DNA from: Paenibacillus sp. SZ31
GTDB taxonomy: Bacteria; Bacillota; Bacilli; Paenibacillales; Paenibacillaceae
NCBI RefSeq assembly: GCF_012912005.1
Contig: NZ_JABBEA010000003.1
Span: 434,001-498,000 of the forward strand
Direction: 5' to 3'
DNA length: 64,000 bases
A program made the position numbers and the translations under genes. Every line of letters starts with the position of its first letter. Position 1 is the first letter of the stretch. Positions 6,969 to 14,920 of the stretch are shown here, piece after piece. Under the pieces are notes generated by a model that saw only the letters and a list, made by a program, of their open reading frames with translations, was not told the DNA's origin and did not search any database.

Positions 6969-9050
6969 TTATAACTCAGCCCACTGGGCCAATACATCAT
7001 TATATTCAGCGGACAATTGCTCCCGATCATTCCAGATTTGTTCCAGTTCAAGCGGATTGTTCTGTACGGTTTCCAACTGTTGGTCCAGCACCTGAATCTG
7101 TGCCTCAAGACGAGCCAACGTCTGTTCCAGCTTCTCCGCAGACGGTTTGTTGCCATTGCCACTTCTATGTTTCGATACAGTTGATGCCGAAGAGGCCATT
7201 GCCTTACCTGATTCAATAGAAGCTTCATGATCTCGATTCCCACCGGCAGCCACAACAGTGGAACCGTTCATTATCGAGTTTGTTTCTGGCTTCTTCCCTG
7301 ATCTGGCAGTCCCACTCGGCGCGGACGTTAAACCTGGCTTCAGCTCTGACTTGGCGTTCCCACGAGAAGAAACGCCCGCGCCTGCTGTAACATGACCTGT
7401 CGCCGCCGCACGAGCTTGCAAATCAAGCTTCTTCTCACGATACGCCTCATAGTCTCCCAGATAAGCGGTCATCTTACCGTCCTCCAGTTCCCACACACGG
7501 GAAGCGAGGCGATTGACGAAATACCGATCATGAGAGATGGCAAGTACGGTTCCTTCAAAATCAACCAGCGACTCTTCCAGCGCTTCTCTCGATGCGATAT
7601 CCAGATGGTTGGTTGGCTCATCGAGCAGCAGTACATTGAGTTTGCGTTGCACCAGAAGAGCTAGCCGCAGACGCGTCCATTCCCCGCCAGATAATTGCCC
7701 GACAGAGCGAAATACATCCGCTCCGTAGAACAGGTATCGGGCCAGAATTCCGCGAGCCTCTCCTTCCTCCACGCCTGCTTCCAGACGGAAGTATTCAAGT
7801 ACGTTCAGCTTCGGATTCGTGGGTTCCTCCTGTTGAGCCAGATACCCCACATCCACACGCGCCCCCCACTCCAGCTTGCCCGCGTTGGGCTGCTCGTCAC
7901 CAAGCAACAGCTTGAATAAGGTCGTCTTGCCGGAACCATTGCGGCCAATGAGTGCAATTTTATCTCCATATTCCAGCAGACCCGAGATTCCGCGCAGGAT
8001 TTCACGCTCACCATAGCTCTTCTCGACCTGTTCCAATACCGCTACCCGTTTACCCGTTCGATCCGTAGGACGCACATCGAACTCGGCATTTCGGCGCTCC
8101 AGTACAGGACGCTTCACCTGTTCCATCCGCTCGATGGCTTTACGCATAGAAGCCGCCCGTCTGAAGAACTTTTCATTCCCACCAACTCGGCCCCACTCCT
8201 CTAACTGGCGGATCGTTTCTTTCATTTTTTTGATAACCTTCTGCTGCTCCTTGAACTCCTCGAATTGCTGCAACAGCCGTTGTTCCTTCACTTTCATATA
8301 TTCCGTATAACCGCCAGCAGATGTTTCCGCTTCTCCATCCTCCAGCTCCAGTGTTCGATTCACGACCCGATCCAAAAAATAGCGATCATGCGAGATCAGG
8401 ACAATGGTGCCGGGATATTCTCGTAAAAACCCTTCCAACCACTCAACCCGCTCCAGATCAAGATGGTTTGTCGGCTCATCCAGCAATAACAGGTCGGGTC
8501 TTACGATTAGCTGTGAAGCCAGCACCACCCGAGTCTGCTCCCCACCGGACAGGGAACCAAAGCGCCAACCATATTGTTCCTTGGCGATATCCAAACCGTC
8601 CGCCACCTGATCGATCCGGGCATCCATTTCGTATCCACCCTCACGCTCGAACTGGTCTTGCAGTGCCGCGTAGCGTTTCAGCAGGCGCTCCAACTGATTA
8701 GGGTCTGCTGCACATGCCGGATCGGACATCTGCTGCTCCATTTCCTTCATTTGCGTGCGACATATCATAAGCTCCTTGAATCCAAGACTCAGTACACCCA
8801 GTACGGTATGGTCATCCAATCCTTCTGGAACCTGAGCCACATATCCCATTCGTGTATCTTTCTTGATCATCAATTGCCCTTCATCCGGCTTGTTCAGTCT
8901 TGCCATCAGGCGCATAAGTGTGGTTTTGCCGCTCCCGTTGCGGCCGATTAGGGCGACCTTGTCACCCTCCATAATTTCAAACGTAATGCCGTCCAGCACC
9001 AGATGTGCTCCGTGGTATTGAGTCAGTTGTTGTGCGCTAATAATCATCAT
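6969..9050 (-). CDS. ABC-F family ATPase (ribosome-associated, YdiF-like)
   Basis: A 693-aa protein with two nucleotide-binding domains and no membrane segment. NBD1 holds GRNGSGKTT, LSGGEQTR and LLLLDEPTNHLD; NBD2 holds GRNGSGKTT, LSGGEWTRLR and LLLDEPTNHLD. The charged linker between them (about 240-320) is the P-site tRNA-interacting motif region. A long Ser/Gly-rich tail (about 550-630) precedes a C-terminal coiled coil. This is the ABC-F layout: translation factors that act on the ribosomal E site, some giving antibiotic resistance. The start is the ATGATG at 9050 behind AGGAGG. A leader ORF and terminator upstream suggest induction by stalled ribosomes. Resistance or housekeeping role cannot be decided from sequence. 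Confidence 0.9.
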   Translation of the reverse strand: MMIISAQQLTQYHGAHLVLDGITFEIMEGDKVALIGRNGSGKTTLMRLMARLNKPDEGQLMIKKDTRMGYVAQVPEGLDDHTVLGVLSLGFKELMICRTQMKEMEQQMSDPACAADPNQLERLLKRYAALQDQFEREGGYEMDARIDQVADGLDIAKEQYGWRFGSLSGGEQTRVVLASQLIVRPDLLLLDEPTNHLDLERVEWLEGFLREYPGTIVLISHDRYFLDRVVNRTLELEDGEAETSAGGYTEYMKVKEQRLLQQFEEFKEQQKVIKKMKETIRQLEEWGRVGGNEKFFRRAASMRKAIERMEQVKRPVLERRNAEFDVRPTDRTGKRVAVLEQVEKSYGEREILRGISGLLEYGDKIALIGRNGSGKTTLFKLLLGDEQPNAGKLEWGARVDVGYLAQQEEPTNPKLNVLEYFRLEAGVEEGEARGILARYLFYGADVFRSVGQLSGGEWTRLRLALLVQRKLNVLLLDEPTNHLDIASREALEESLVDFEGTVLAISHDRYFVNRLASRVWELEDGKMTAYLGDYEAYREKKLDLQARAAATGHVTAGAGVSSRGNAKSELKPGLTSAPSGTARSGKKPETNSIMNGSTVVAAGGNRDHEASIESGKAMASSASTVSKHRSGNGNKPSAEKLEQTLARLEAQIQVLDQQLETVQNNPLELEQIWNDREQLSAEYNDVLAQWAEL

Positions 9051-9093
9051 AATAAGGTTCCTCCTATGGTATGGAAGATCCTGACCGCAACAC

Positions 9094-9124
9094 AAAAAGA
9101 GCCGCAGGAGGTTAGCTCCGCGGC
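9094..9124 (-). terminator. Terminator in the ABC-F leader (putative attenuator)
   Basis: On the minus strand GCCGCGGAG pairs with CTCCTGCGGC (one bulged base) over a CTAAC loop and runs into TCTTTTT. It lies between the leader ORF stop and the ABC-F ribosome site, 44 bp ahead of the ABC-F start codon. An intrinsic terminator in a 5' UTR is the expected core of a transcription attenuator. Confidence 0.8.
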
Positions 9125-9148
9125 CCTTCAGAATTCAAGCAATATCGC

Positions 9149-9310
9149 TTATCGTCCGAATGAGGTCAAGGCAGGCATCTTCTCGCAAATGTTAACTTCC
9201 GTATATTCAAAATTGGACAGACTTCTCCCGTTGGTCAGAAAAGTATGAACAATGCCAGCCATAGCGATCGGCAGCTGGCTAATACGGTTGTTAAGCATCT
9301 CGTGATTCAC
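9149..9310 (-). CDS. 53-codon leader peptide ORF upstream of ABC-F
   Basis: An intact small frame encoding 53 aa that begins MNHEMLNNRISQLPIAM and ends PALTSFGR. The start is GTG at 9310, nine bases after GGAGG (9320-9324); an in-frame ATG follows four codons later. The stop lies 25 bases before the terminator stem and about 100 bases before the ABC-F start. The placement (good ribosome site, ORF, terminator, resistance-type ABC-F gene) is that of ribosome-sensing leaders of vmlR/vga-type genes. Those peptides are usually shorter; I do not recognise this sequence. Confidence 0.6.
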   Translation of the reverse strand: MNHEMLNNRISQLPIAMAGIVHTFLTNGRSLSNFEYTEVNICEKMPALTSFGR

Positions 9311-9422
9311 CTGTCTTCACCTCCTTGTCATAATTAATGTAAATATATCACAGACGGTTGCTTTACTGCAACCATCCCTTCGCCCAATTCAATCATACTG
9401 TAAAGTAGTTTCATTATTCCGC

Positions 9423-9707
9423 TTAATTCCTGCCGCGTCGTCGAAGCATCACATCCCTGATCGCCACCGTAATGAGTGTTAACATTCCCGCGGTACCCAG
9501 CGATACGCCAAGCAGAGCATAACCGATGCCGTTCCACCCGCCAATGTTGATGCTGATCATGATTACAACGGCACCGCCGAGCAAGGCCACACATGGCAAT
9601 ATATATTGAACCCACGTCAATCGACGTCCTTGCATCCGGTAGATAAGCCATTCAATCAGCAGCTGCACCGCCCACATCCCCAATGTCCACAAGATCAGTA
9701 CTTCCAT
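9423..9707 (-). CDS. Small hypothetical membrane protein
   Basis: A 94-aa protein with three hydrophobic segments (about 3-22, 34-54, 60-83), a charged loop between the first two (YRMQGRRLTW), and a basic C-terminus MLRRRGRN. The ribosome site AGGAGGGG precedes the ATG. It lies upstream of the ABC-F leader on the same strand with 112 bp between, so it may be transcribed separately. I do not recognise the family. Confidence 0.6.
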   Translation of the reverse strand: MEVLILWTLGMWAVQLLIEWLIYRMQGRRLTWVQYILPCVALLGGAVVIMISINIGGWNGIGYALLGVSLGTAGMLTLITVAIRDVMLRRRGRN

Positions 9708-9760
9708 AAGGTTCCCCTCCTGTTGCTGGATGGATCAAGCCCTGTGTTACAGACCTTACG

Positions 9761-10759
9761 TTACTTCAACCAATCTGAGAAAAAGTTCCGGTACCCTTCT
9801 TTCATCTTCGTGCGCGAAAAAGCACCAAACGCATACTCCCGGTTGTCTTCCGATACACTGCGCGGCGCAGCCGCAGCCATGTTCACCAGTTCAAACCAGT
9901 TATCCTCGTTGCCTGCAAAGGCATGCGTGGATCGAATGTGACCGTAGCAGGCATGCTCCGGCTTCACGACCATTTTGCCCATCGCCATCGCTTCCGTCAG
10001 CGGCATCGCAAACGTATCAAAGGCCGAACAGCTCCAATATACCTTGGATGAGTTCATCAACGTAAATATCTCATCCTGCGTGAGCGCAAACTTCAGCTTC
10101 ACGTTGGAAGGAATGTCGTACTTCTTCATGGTTTCCTTATAGCGTACACCGCCAAACACCATGTATACTTCCTTGTCCGGATTCTGCCGAGCATATTCCA
10201 GAACTAGATCCGGGCGACGGTTCACCTCATCCCGACCGATCCAGAGCACCCGATTATGCACAACCTGACTCGGATCATAGTGCCGGTTCGCCAGCTCTTC
10301 GCTAAAGCCAATCGGGATGACGTTCACGTCATGTACGCCGAAATTGCGACCCAGTTCTGTTTTCAAAAACTCGGTCTGCACAATGGCTTTATCCACCATC
10401 GTATAGAATGGCTTCATCATCTCATATCCCGTCAGCGCGGGATCGGGGAAACTGTGCGGGAACAATACGCTCTTTGGTAAGAACATCTTCAAAAACGTAA
10501 ACCCGGATACGGTGTAGATGACATGCTCTATATTTTGGCTATGAATCTGGTCCAGCACGATATCGTAGTTTACCAGGTCACCTTTCTCATGCTCATAACC
10601 CGGCAACCAGTCGTATCCGCTGACATGACGCTCCGGCGAAATAAACACAATATCCACGCCCAGCTCCAGACCAATCTGCTTCAGCCGATCCGCAAATACG
10701 CGCGGTCCCTGAGCTTCCGTGAATTGAATTTTACGCATAACAAGTCCGACTTTACGCAA
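9761..10759 (-). CDS. Glycosyltransferase, GT4 (group 1) type
   Basis: A 332-aa cytoplasmic glycosyltransferase. The C-terminal half carries the GT-B nucleotide-sugar region: NRVLWIGRDEVNRRPDLVLEY, then KFALTQDEIFTLMNSSKVYW and FAMPLTEAMAMGKMVV, the latter matching the EX7E-type donor site. The start was set at a TTG (10759) that follows GAGGGGTGAGAAGC; a GTG three codons upstream overlaps the ribosome site. It begins 18 bp after the stop of a phosphotransferase-like kinase, so the two form a pair. Such pairs are seen in spore-coat and cell-surface polysaccharide loci; acceptor and donor are unknown. Confidence 0.8.
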   Translation of the reverse strand: MRKVGLVMRKIQFTEAQGPRVFADRLKQIGLELGVDIVFISPERHVSGYDWLPGYEHEKGDLVNYDIVLDQIHSQNIEHVIYTVSGFTFLKMFLPKSVLFPHSFPDPALTGYEMMKPFYTMVDKAIVQTEFLKTELGRNFGVHDVNVIPIGFSEELANRHYDPSQVVHNRVLWIGRDEVNRRPDLVLEYARQNPDKEVYMVFGGVRYKETMKKYDIPSNVKLKFALTQDEIFTLMNSSKVYWSCSAFDTFAMPLTEAMAMGKMVVKPEHACYGHIRSTHAFAGNEDNWFELVNMAAAAPRSVSEDNREYAFGAFSRTKMKEGYRNFFSDWLK

Positions 10760-10777
10760 GCTTCTCACCCCTCATTT

Positions 10778-11770
10778 CTATTCCTCACCCATATGCTTCA
10801 TGCACTGCTCCAGCGTCGCCGCCGTCTCAAGCCACTGGTTCCGCAGCTGTTCCCTCGGCCACACACATTCCTCACTCCTCAGGTCACCATCAATCAAACG
10901 CAGCATCCAAAGCGAGAATACAATAGCATAAGCATCGTACCATTCTGCAAAAGAAATCCGTTCAATCTGCACGCCCAGGCTCCCCAGTTTGTCCAGATAC
11001 ACATCTATAACCCGCTCTCGCAAAGCAGGCGTAACCGTTCTGGGAAACAGCGGATGCGAGAGATCAACTAGGTGATATATATCCCACAGTGGCGTATTCA
11101 GATGGGCATGCTCCCAATCCAAGATGACCAGTCTGCCGTCCACCTCAGCCATGTTACCTGGATGCAGGTCTCCGTGACACAAAACGGTTGGAAGTTCTTC
11201 CTCTGCCGTGAGGATCCACCTGGAGATCTTGTCCCAATCGGATTCGGACAGCTGCATATCCAGTCTGGATAACAGTTCATCATTAGATTGCCTATGCATT
11301 TGCAACTCATCCAACATTGTGCGAATGGACGGTTTCTGACCCACGCGAGGCAGTTCGCTCCAATTCGTAACAGGTAGCGTATGCCACGCCGCCATATGTA
11401 CCGCTGCATCAAGCATCGTCGCTTCTTGTGAATCATGCACCAGTTGCCCCAGATCCTCGTAGATCATCCAGCTCTGTACTGGAGCAATGGTAAGATCCGA
11501 CGCTGCAATGAGTTGCGGATAGATTGGAGGTAGACCAGACATCACACGCTCGTACATCCATCGTTCCCGTCCATGCTGCGCAGGATTCGTCAGTGGTTTG
11601 AAAATATAACTTTCACCGGTAGGAACAGTGAATCGCTCCACATATCTTCCGTTCATTCCTTTATACAATTGTTCGCGGCTTGTTATATATTGAACATTCA
11701 GCATTCCTTCGGGCGTCACCCAGCTGTATGCATCCAACTCTTCATTCACGCTACCCACCATCCATTTCAT
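10778..11770 (-). CDS. Aminoglycoside-phosphotransferase-fold kinase (CotS-like)
   Basis: A 330-aa small-molecule kinase of the APH/choline-kinase superfamily. The catalytic loop CHGDLHPGNM (near residue 210) and the metal-binding ILDWEHA are intact, and the N-lobe has SYIFKPLTNPAQHGRERWMYE, where the Lys contacts ATP. Family length is about 300-340. Cotranscribed with the downstream glycosyltransferase. Despite the superfamily name there is no reason to call it a resistance enzyme; CotS-like proteins of spore formers share this fold. Confidence 0.8.
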   Translation of the reverse strand: MKWMVGSVNEELDAYSWVTPEGMLNVQYITSREQLYKGMNGRYVERFTVPTGESYIFKPLTNPAQHGRERWMYERVMSGLPPIYPQLIAASDLTIAPVQSWMIYEDLGQLVHDSQEATMLDAAVHMAAWHTLPVTNWSELPRVGQKPSIRTMLDELQMHRQSNDELLSRLDMQLSESDWDKISRWILTAEEELPTVLCHGDLHPGNMAEVDGRLVILDWEHAHLNTPLWDIYHLVDLSHPLFPRTVTPALRERVIDVYLDKLGSLGVQIERISFAEWYDAYAIVFSLWMLRLIDGDLRSEECVWPREQLRNQWLETAATLEQCMKHMGEE

Positions 11771-11843
11771 TCTTCCTGCTACTCCGATGTTGATTTCTAT
11801 TCATCATACGTTGCCACTCACAAGCCTGCAAGCTTTGGTCGTA

Positions 11844-11915
11844 AGCACTTATTTAGTGCTCCAAGAGTGAGGTTCAAAAGTGCTTATTGCATTTTGGTTA
11901 GTAATCACTTACTAT
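11844..11915 (+). promoter_or_regulatory. TetR gene promoter with two operator-like dyads
   Basis: TTGCAT (11887-11892), a 17-bp spacer and TACTAT (11910-11915) make a good promoter. The spacer and -10 overlap AGTAATCACTTACT (11900-11913, 5-bp arms). A second dyad, AGCACTTATTTAGTGCT (11844-11860), lies upstream. The expected start of transcription falls on the ATG at 11922, with no room for a ribosome site. The dyads are candidates for autorepression by the TetR protein. Confidence 0.55.
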
Positions 11916-11921
11916 ACAATC

Positions 11922-12512
11922 ATGAAGAACAAATCTCATGTGGATAGCAAAAAGAAAGATATCCTACAAGCGGCGATGCGCTTGTTCGCAACCAAAGGCG
12001 TTGACGGCATATCCGTCAAAGAGATCGGTGACGCCGCCGGAGTAACCGATGCGGCGATCTACAAACATTTTAAAAACAAAGATGCCGTTGCCCTGGAAGC
12101 CTTCACCCAATACTGTGTCGACTATACTTCACTGATTGACGGGTATGTTCGACAGGAAGGTCCGGTGCTGGAACGCTTCAAGCAACTGGTTACCGAGGTT
12201 CTCCATCTGCATGATGAAGATCCCTACGGACTGCTGTTGATTTCACAGAATCATGAAATATTCATTGAAGCTGGAAGCAGCGAGGATTACCGTCAGCCAT
12301 TGGATGCGTTAATGGATCTGATCGATCAGGGAATGATGCGGGGTGAACTGCCTCAGCAGGATTCACGGCTTACAGCCGTGCTGGTGATCGGTGCAATTAC
12401 GCGCATGGCGGTCTCGAGTATGCAAGGTGAACTGCCGGAGTTGTTGGTACCTTATACGGGCGAGACTGTTCATCGTCTTGCATCGATGTTGGGGCACTTA
12501 CCTCAGGAGTAA
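11922..12512 (+). CDS. TetR/AcrR family transcriptional regulator
   Basis: A 196-aa repressor. The N-terminal helix-turn-helix domain is clear: KKDILQAAMRLFATKGVDG, then SVKEIGDAAGVTDAAIYKHF. The remaining helices form a ligand domain of normal length. Two starts are possible: ATG 11922, giving a standard TetR N-terminus but with no ribosome site, and GTG 11880, which has GTGAGG at good spacing but would add 14 hydrophobic residues atypical of the family. I prefer 11922. The gene is divergent from the kinase/glycosyltransferase pair and followed by an oxidoreductase, either of which could be its target. Confidence 0.88.
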   Translation: MKNKSHVDSKKKDILQAAMRLFATKGVDGISVKEIGDAAGVTDAAIYKHFKNKDAVALEAFTQYCVDYTSLIDGYVRQEGPVLERFKQLVTEVLHLHDEDPYGLLLISQNHEIFIEAGSSEDYRQPLDALMDLIDQGMMRGELPQQDSRLTAVLVIGAITRMAVSSMQGELPELLVPYTGETVHRLASMLGHLPQE

Positions 12513-12542
12513 CAATGGAGATGGGATGAAGCTAGAAATGGA

Positions 12543-12618
12543 TTAGCGGAGCGTAGGGAAAACGACGTGAGCAACTACATTGTTTCCGAAGGAAACAACC
12601 TTCGTAAGTTTCCGCTAA
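12543..12618. repeat. Foldback element with TTAGCGGA ends
   Basis: TTAGCGGA (12543-12550) and TCCGCTAA (12611-12618) form the ends. Inside, TTGTTTCC and GGAAACAA (12580-12598) form a perfect 8-bp hairpin with GAA loop. The unit is 76 bp, ORF-free, and lies in the 311-bp gap between the TetR and oxidoreductase genes. It resembles a REP-type intergenic palindrome. Only one copy is seen here. Confidence 0.5.
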
Positions 12619-12747
12619 TTTCGGCTGAATCCCATATTCGATGCGGATGATGCCGCTAGGCATAATTCGTAATCAAAAGCGGATTTGTTGAACAACTTCT
12701 AAAAGAGAATCTTCAGCATACCATCAGGATATACAGATGGATTACCG

Positions 12748-12771
12748 GGTCATACGTGACCTTTTCTTTTT
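12748..12771 (+). terminator. Possible weak terminator or leader hairpin
   Basis: GGTCA-TACG-TGACC followed by TTTTCTTTTT. The 5-bp stem is short but the T-run is good. It lies 235 bp past the TetR stop and 53 bp before the oxidoreductase start, so it could end TetR readthrough or act in the leader of the next gene. Confidence 0.35.
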
Positions 12772-12823
12772 GTACATGAGGTTAGTGTTCATTAACTAAA
12801 ATAGTCAGGACGTGTCATCTTCG

Positions 12824-13402
12824 ATGAAGAAAATACTAATTATTCAAGGCAATCCCGTCTCACCCAGTTACAACGGCGCATTAGCCGAGGCTTACCGCAA
12901 AGGTGCGGTGCAGGCTGGTGCTGACGTCCGCACGATCACCCTGAACGAGTTGGCGTTCAACATGAATCTGGAGGGAGGATATCGTAATAAACTTCCACTT
13001 GAACCGGATTTGCTACAAGCTCAAGAAGCAATCAAGTGGGCCGAGCATCTGGTATGGGTATTCCCAATCTGGTGGGGAGGACCGCCTGCCCTGTTGAAAG
13101 GTTTCGTTGACCGAATCTTTATGCCAGGTTACGCCTTCAAGTATCAGAAAGGAAAACCTTTCCCGGATCAACTGCTCAAAGGCCGCACCGCCCGCATGAT
13201 CACCACGATGGATGGCCCGAGCTGGTACTTCAAATGGTTCCAGGGTGAGCCCGCACATAAAATGATGAAAATATCCACATTTGGACTCACTGGCATCAAA
13301 CCTGTGCGGATAACAACTGTAGACCAAGTCGGGAAGAAGTCAGATGAACAAAGAAAGAATTGGTTGGATAAGATTGAACAGCTTGGGCGTAAGATGGGGT
13401 AA
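12824..13402 (+). CDS. NAD(P)H-dependent oxidoreductase, flavodoxin-like fold
   Basis: A 192-aa FMN-dependent quinone reductase-like protein (Kef-regulator/MdaB superfamily). It opens with KKILIIQGNPVSPSYNGALA, the phosphate-binding loop for FMN, and contains VWVFPIWWGGPPALLKGFVD, the hallmark flavin-contact segment near residue 75, then MITTMDGPSWYFKW. The ATG at 12824 is preferred; a GTG at 12812 is too close to the AGGA. Likely role: two-electron reduction of quinones or electrophiles. Separated from TetR by 311 bp, so joint control is only possible. Confidence 0.85.
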   Translation: MKKILIIQGNPVSPSYNGALAEAYRKGAVQAGADVRTITLNELAFNMNLEGGYRNKLPLEPDLLQAQEAIKWAEHLVWVFPIWWGGPPALLKGFVDRIFMPGYAFKYQKGKPFPDQLLKGRTARMITTMDGPSWYFKWFQGEPAHKMMKISTFGLTGIKPVRITTVDQVGKKSDEQRKNWLDKIEQLGRKMG

Positions 13403-13445
13403 ACACTTTTCTGCAAGAAAATCTCATGGGAAGTATATGCTTCTC

Positions 13446-13545
13446 TCCAGATTTTCACGTTGTAAGTTAAATCAAAGATCTGGGGATAAGCCGCAATTCG
13501 AAGGTAGTTCTGTAATCCGCGAGTGGCGCAATTGTAATTATAGTC
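13446..13545 (+). repeat. Dispersed repeat family A, copy 2 (diverged)
   Basis: CCAGATTTTCACGTTGTAAG, ATCTGGGGATAA, CGAAGGTAGTTCTG and a terminal TTGTAA align in order with family A copies 3 and 4. The left part is more diverged and its boundary is uncertain. It directly follows the oxidoreductase gene. Confidence 0.6.
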
Positions 13546-13585
13546 TGACTTATATCAGAAAGTAGAAATGTGCCTATTCCCAGTT

Positions 13586-13642
13586 ACAAAAAAGGGTTGT
13601 CCCCTACGTCTTGAACAAGACGTAGGGGACAACCCTTTTAGC
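13586..13642. terminator. Long perfect hairpin, bidirectional terminator
   Basis: A perfect 24-bp inverted repeat (13590-13613 and 13616-13639) with a two-base AA gap; arms begin AAAAGGGTTGTCCCC and end ACAACCCTTTT. It carries A/T runs at both ends. It lies between the oxidoreductase (plus) and the ABC importer operon (minus). Confidence 0.8.
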
Positions 13643-13653
13643 ATTCATTATGG

Positions 13654-13850
13654 TCTAACGAACCGTAAACACGCTATTAGCGCCATTTTCGATAAGTCTG
13701 AGGTTTAACGAATCATAGACGCGTTATTTCCTCGATCTGTGTATCATTTGACGGTTTTAAACTAGTTTGCACCGGAATAACTTCACTGAGGTTCGTTACA
13801 TTTTGCATTCCACGCTAAATCGCCATTTAACACTCACTCGGTTCGTTAGC
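13654..13850. repeat. Dispersed repeat family B, copy 1
   Basis: Four TAACGAA-type boxes arranged symmetrically: TAACGAAC (13656), TAACGAAT (13706), then inverted GTTCGTTA (13791-13798) and GTTCGTTA (13841-13848). Each outer box lies exactly 50 bp from its inner neighbour. Between boxes are CGCTATTAGCGCC and similar short palindromes. Together with the family A copy and the hairpin it fills the 557-bp gap 13403-13959, which holds no gene. Confidence 0.75.
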
Positions 13851-13959
13851 GACCTGCATTTAGAGAGACAAATCCGCTCGACAGGCCAGCGTGATGCGCC
13901 GACCCAAGTCTTTGGAAAGTCGACTTCGTAACCAACGGTAATGGAATAGGAACAACGCA

Positions 13960-14760
13960 TTACCCAAACGAAATACGACCTGATGGATGCTCAGGCAAAA
14001 TGGAAGATACCAGCTGCTGCACAGCCGGATGATCCGACTGCATTACCGAATCCCCGGCATCACCGCTATAGACCAGCTTCCCCTGATCCATTACGGCAAT
14101 ACTGTCGCAGATCGTCATGGCGGCACGAATGTCATGCGTGATAAAGAGGTACGACAATCCGTAGGTGGTTCTTAACTCCGCCAATAAGGATAAGATTTGC
14201 GTCTGGTGCACCATATCCAGGCTGCTGATCGACTCGTCCAGTACGATTAACTTTGGCTTGAGTGCGATAGCTCGTGCGATGTTAACTCGCTGTAATTGCC
14301 CACCGCTGAACTGGTGCGGAAGCTTGCTCCCATCCTCAGGTGAAAGTCCAACCTGCTCAAGCAGTTGTCCAACCACACGAAGCTGTTCTTTTGCCGAAAA
14401 TCGCTCGTAATTATCCAGTGGCTCACCGATGATCTGCGCGGCAGTCATGAGTGGATTCACAGCCGAATAACAGTCCTGGAACACGACCTGCAGATCGCGC
14501 CGTAATCCCTTAAGCACGGGTTTGCTGGATCGATAGATATCCTGACCCTGAAATAAAACCTGACCCTGGCTGGGCTTCTCCAGACCAAGAATGATTTTAC
14601 CCAAGGTACTTTTACCTGCCCCGCTCGTACCCAGGAGCCCCAGACACACACCCTTTTCGATCGTAAGTGAGATATCTGCCAGCACAGGAGGACGCGCTCC
14701 CGAACGATCCAGCCAGTTGCGTTTGCCATAGCTATGGCTTACTTCACGTACCTGAAGCAT
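13960..14760 (-). CDS. ABC importer ATPase, NikE/OppF type
   Basis: A 266-aa ATP-binding subunit of a nickel/peptide-type importer. Walker A GTSGAGKST, QVVFQDCYSAVNPLMT (typical of the OppF/NikE branch), signature SGGQLQRVNIARAI and Walker B LIVLDES are all present. The start at 14760 has AGGAGGGTGACCTG in front; an upstream ATG in the same frame has nothing. It is the last gene of the five-gene operon running from the binding protein at 19239. It lacks the long C-terminal oligopeptide domain of OppF. Confidence 0.88.
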   Translation of the reverse strand: MLQVREVSHSYGKRNWLDRSGARPPVLADISLTIEKGVCLGLLGTSGAGKSTLGKIILGLEKPSQGQVLFQGQDIYRSSKPVLKGLRRDLQVVFQDCYSAVNPLMTAAQIIGEPLDNYERFSAKEQLRVVGQLLEQVGLSPEDGSKLPHQFSGGQLQRVNIARAIALKPKLIVLDESISSLDMVHQTQILSLLAELRTTYGLSYLFITHDIRAAMTICDSIAVMDQGKLVYSGDAGDSVMQSDHPAVQQLVSSILPEHPSGRISFG

Positions 14761-14920
14761 CAGGTCACCCTCCTCTTTTGTACTTGGCAGAAGCAATCTC
14801 CGAAGAAGCTGAAATTACACATCACCATGTTCATTCCACCCCTACGCCTACCCACTCAAAACAAGTGTATTCCCGCTCTACACATAAACTCACTGAACAA
14901 TTCAACTCATCTGTCATTCG

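Noticed and set aside
10778..11770. Aminoglycoside resistance gene
   Set aside because: Only the superfamily fold is shared; the pairing with a glycosyltransferase points elsewhere.
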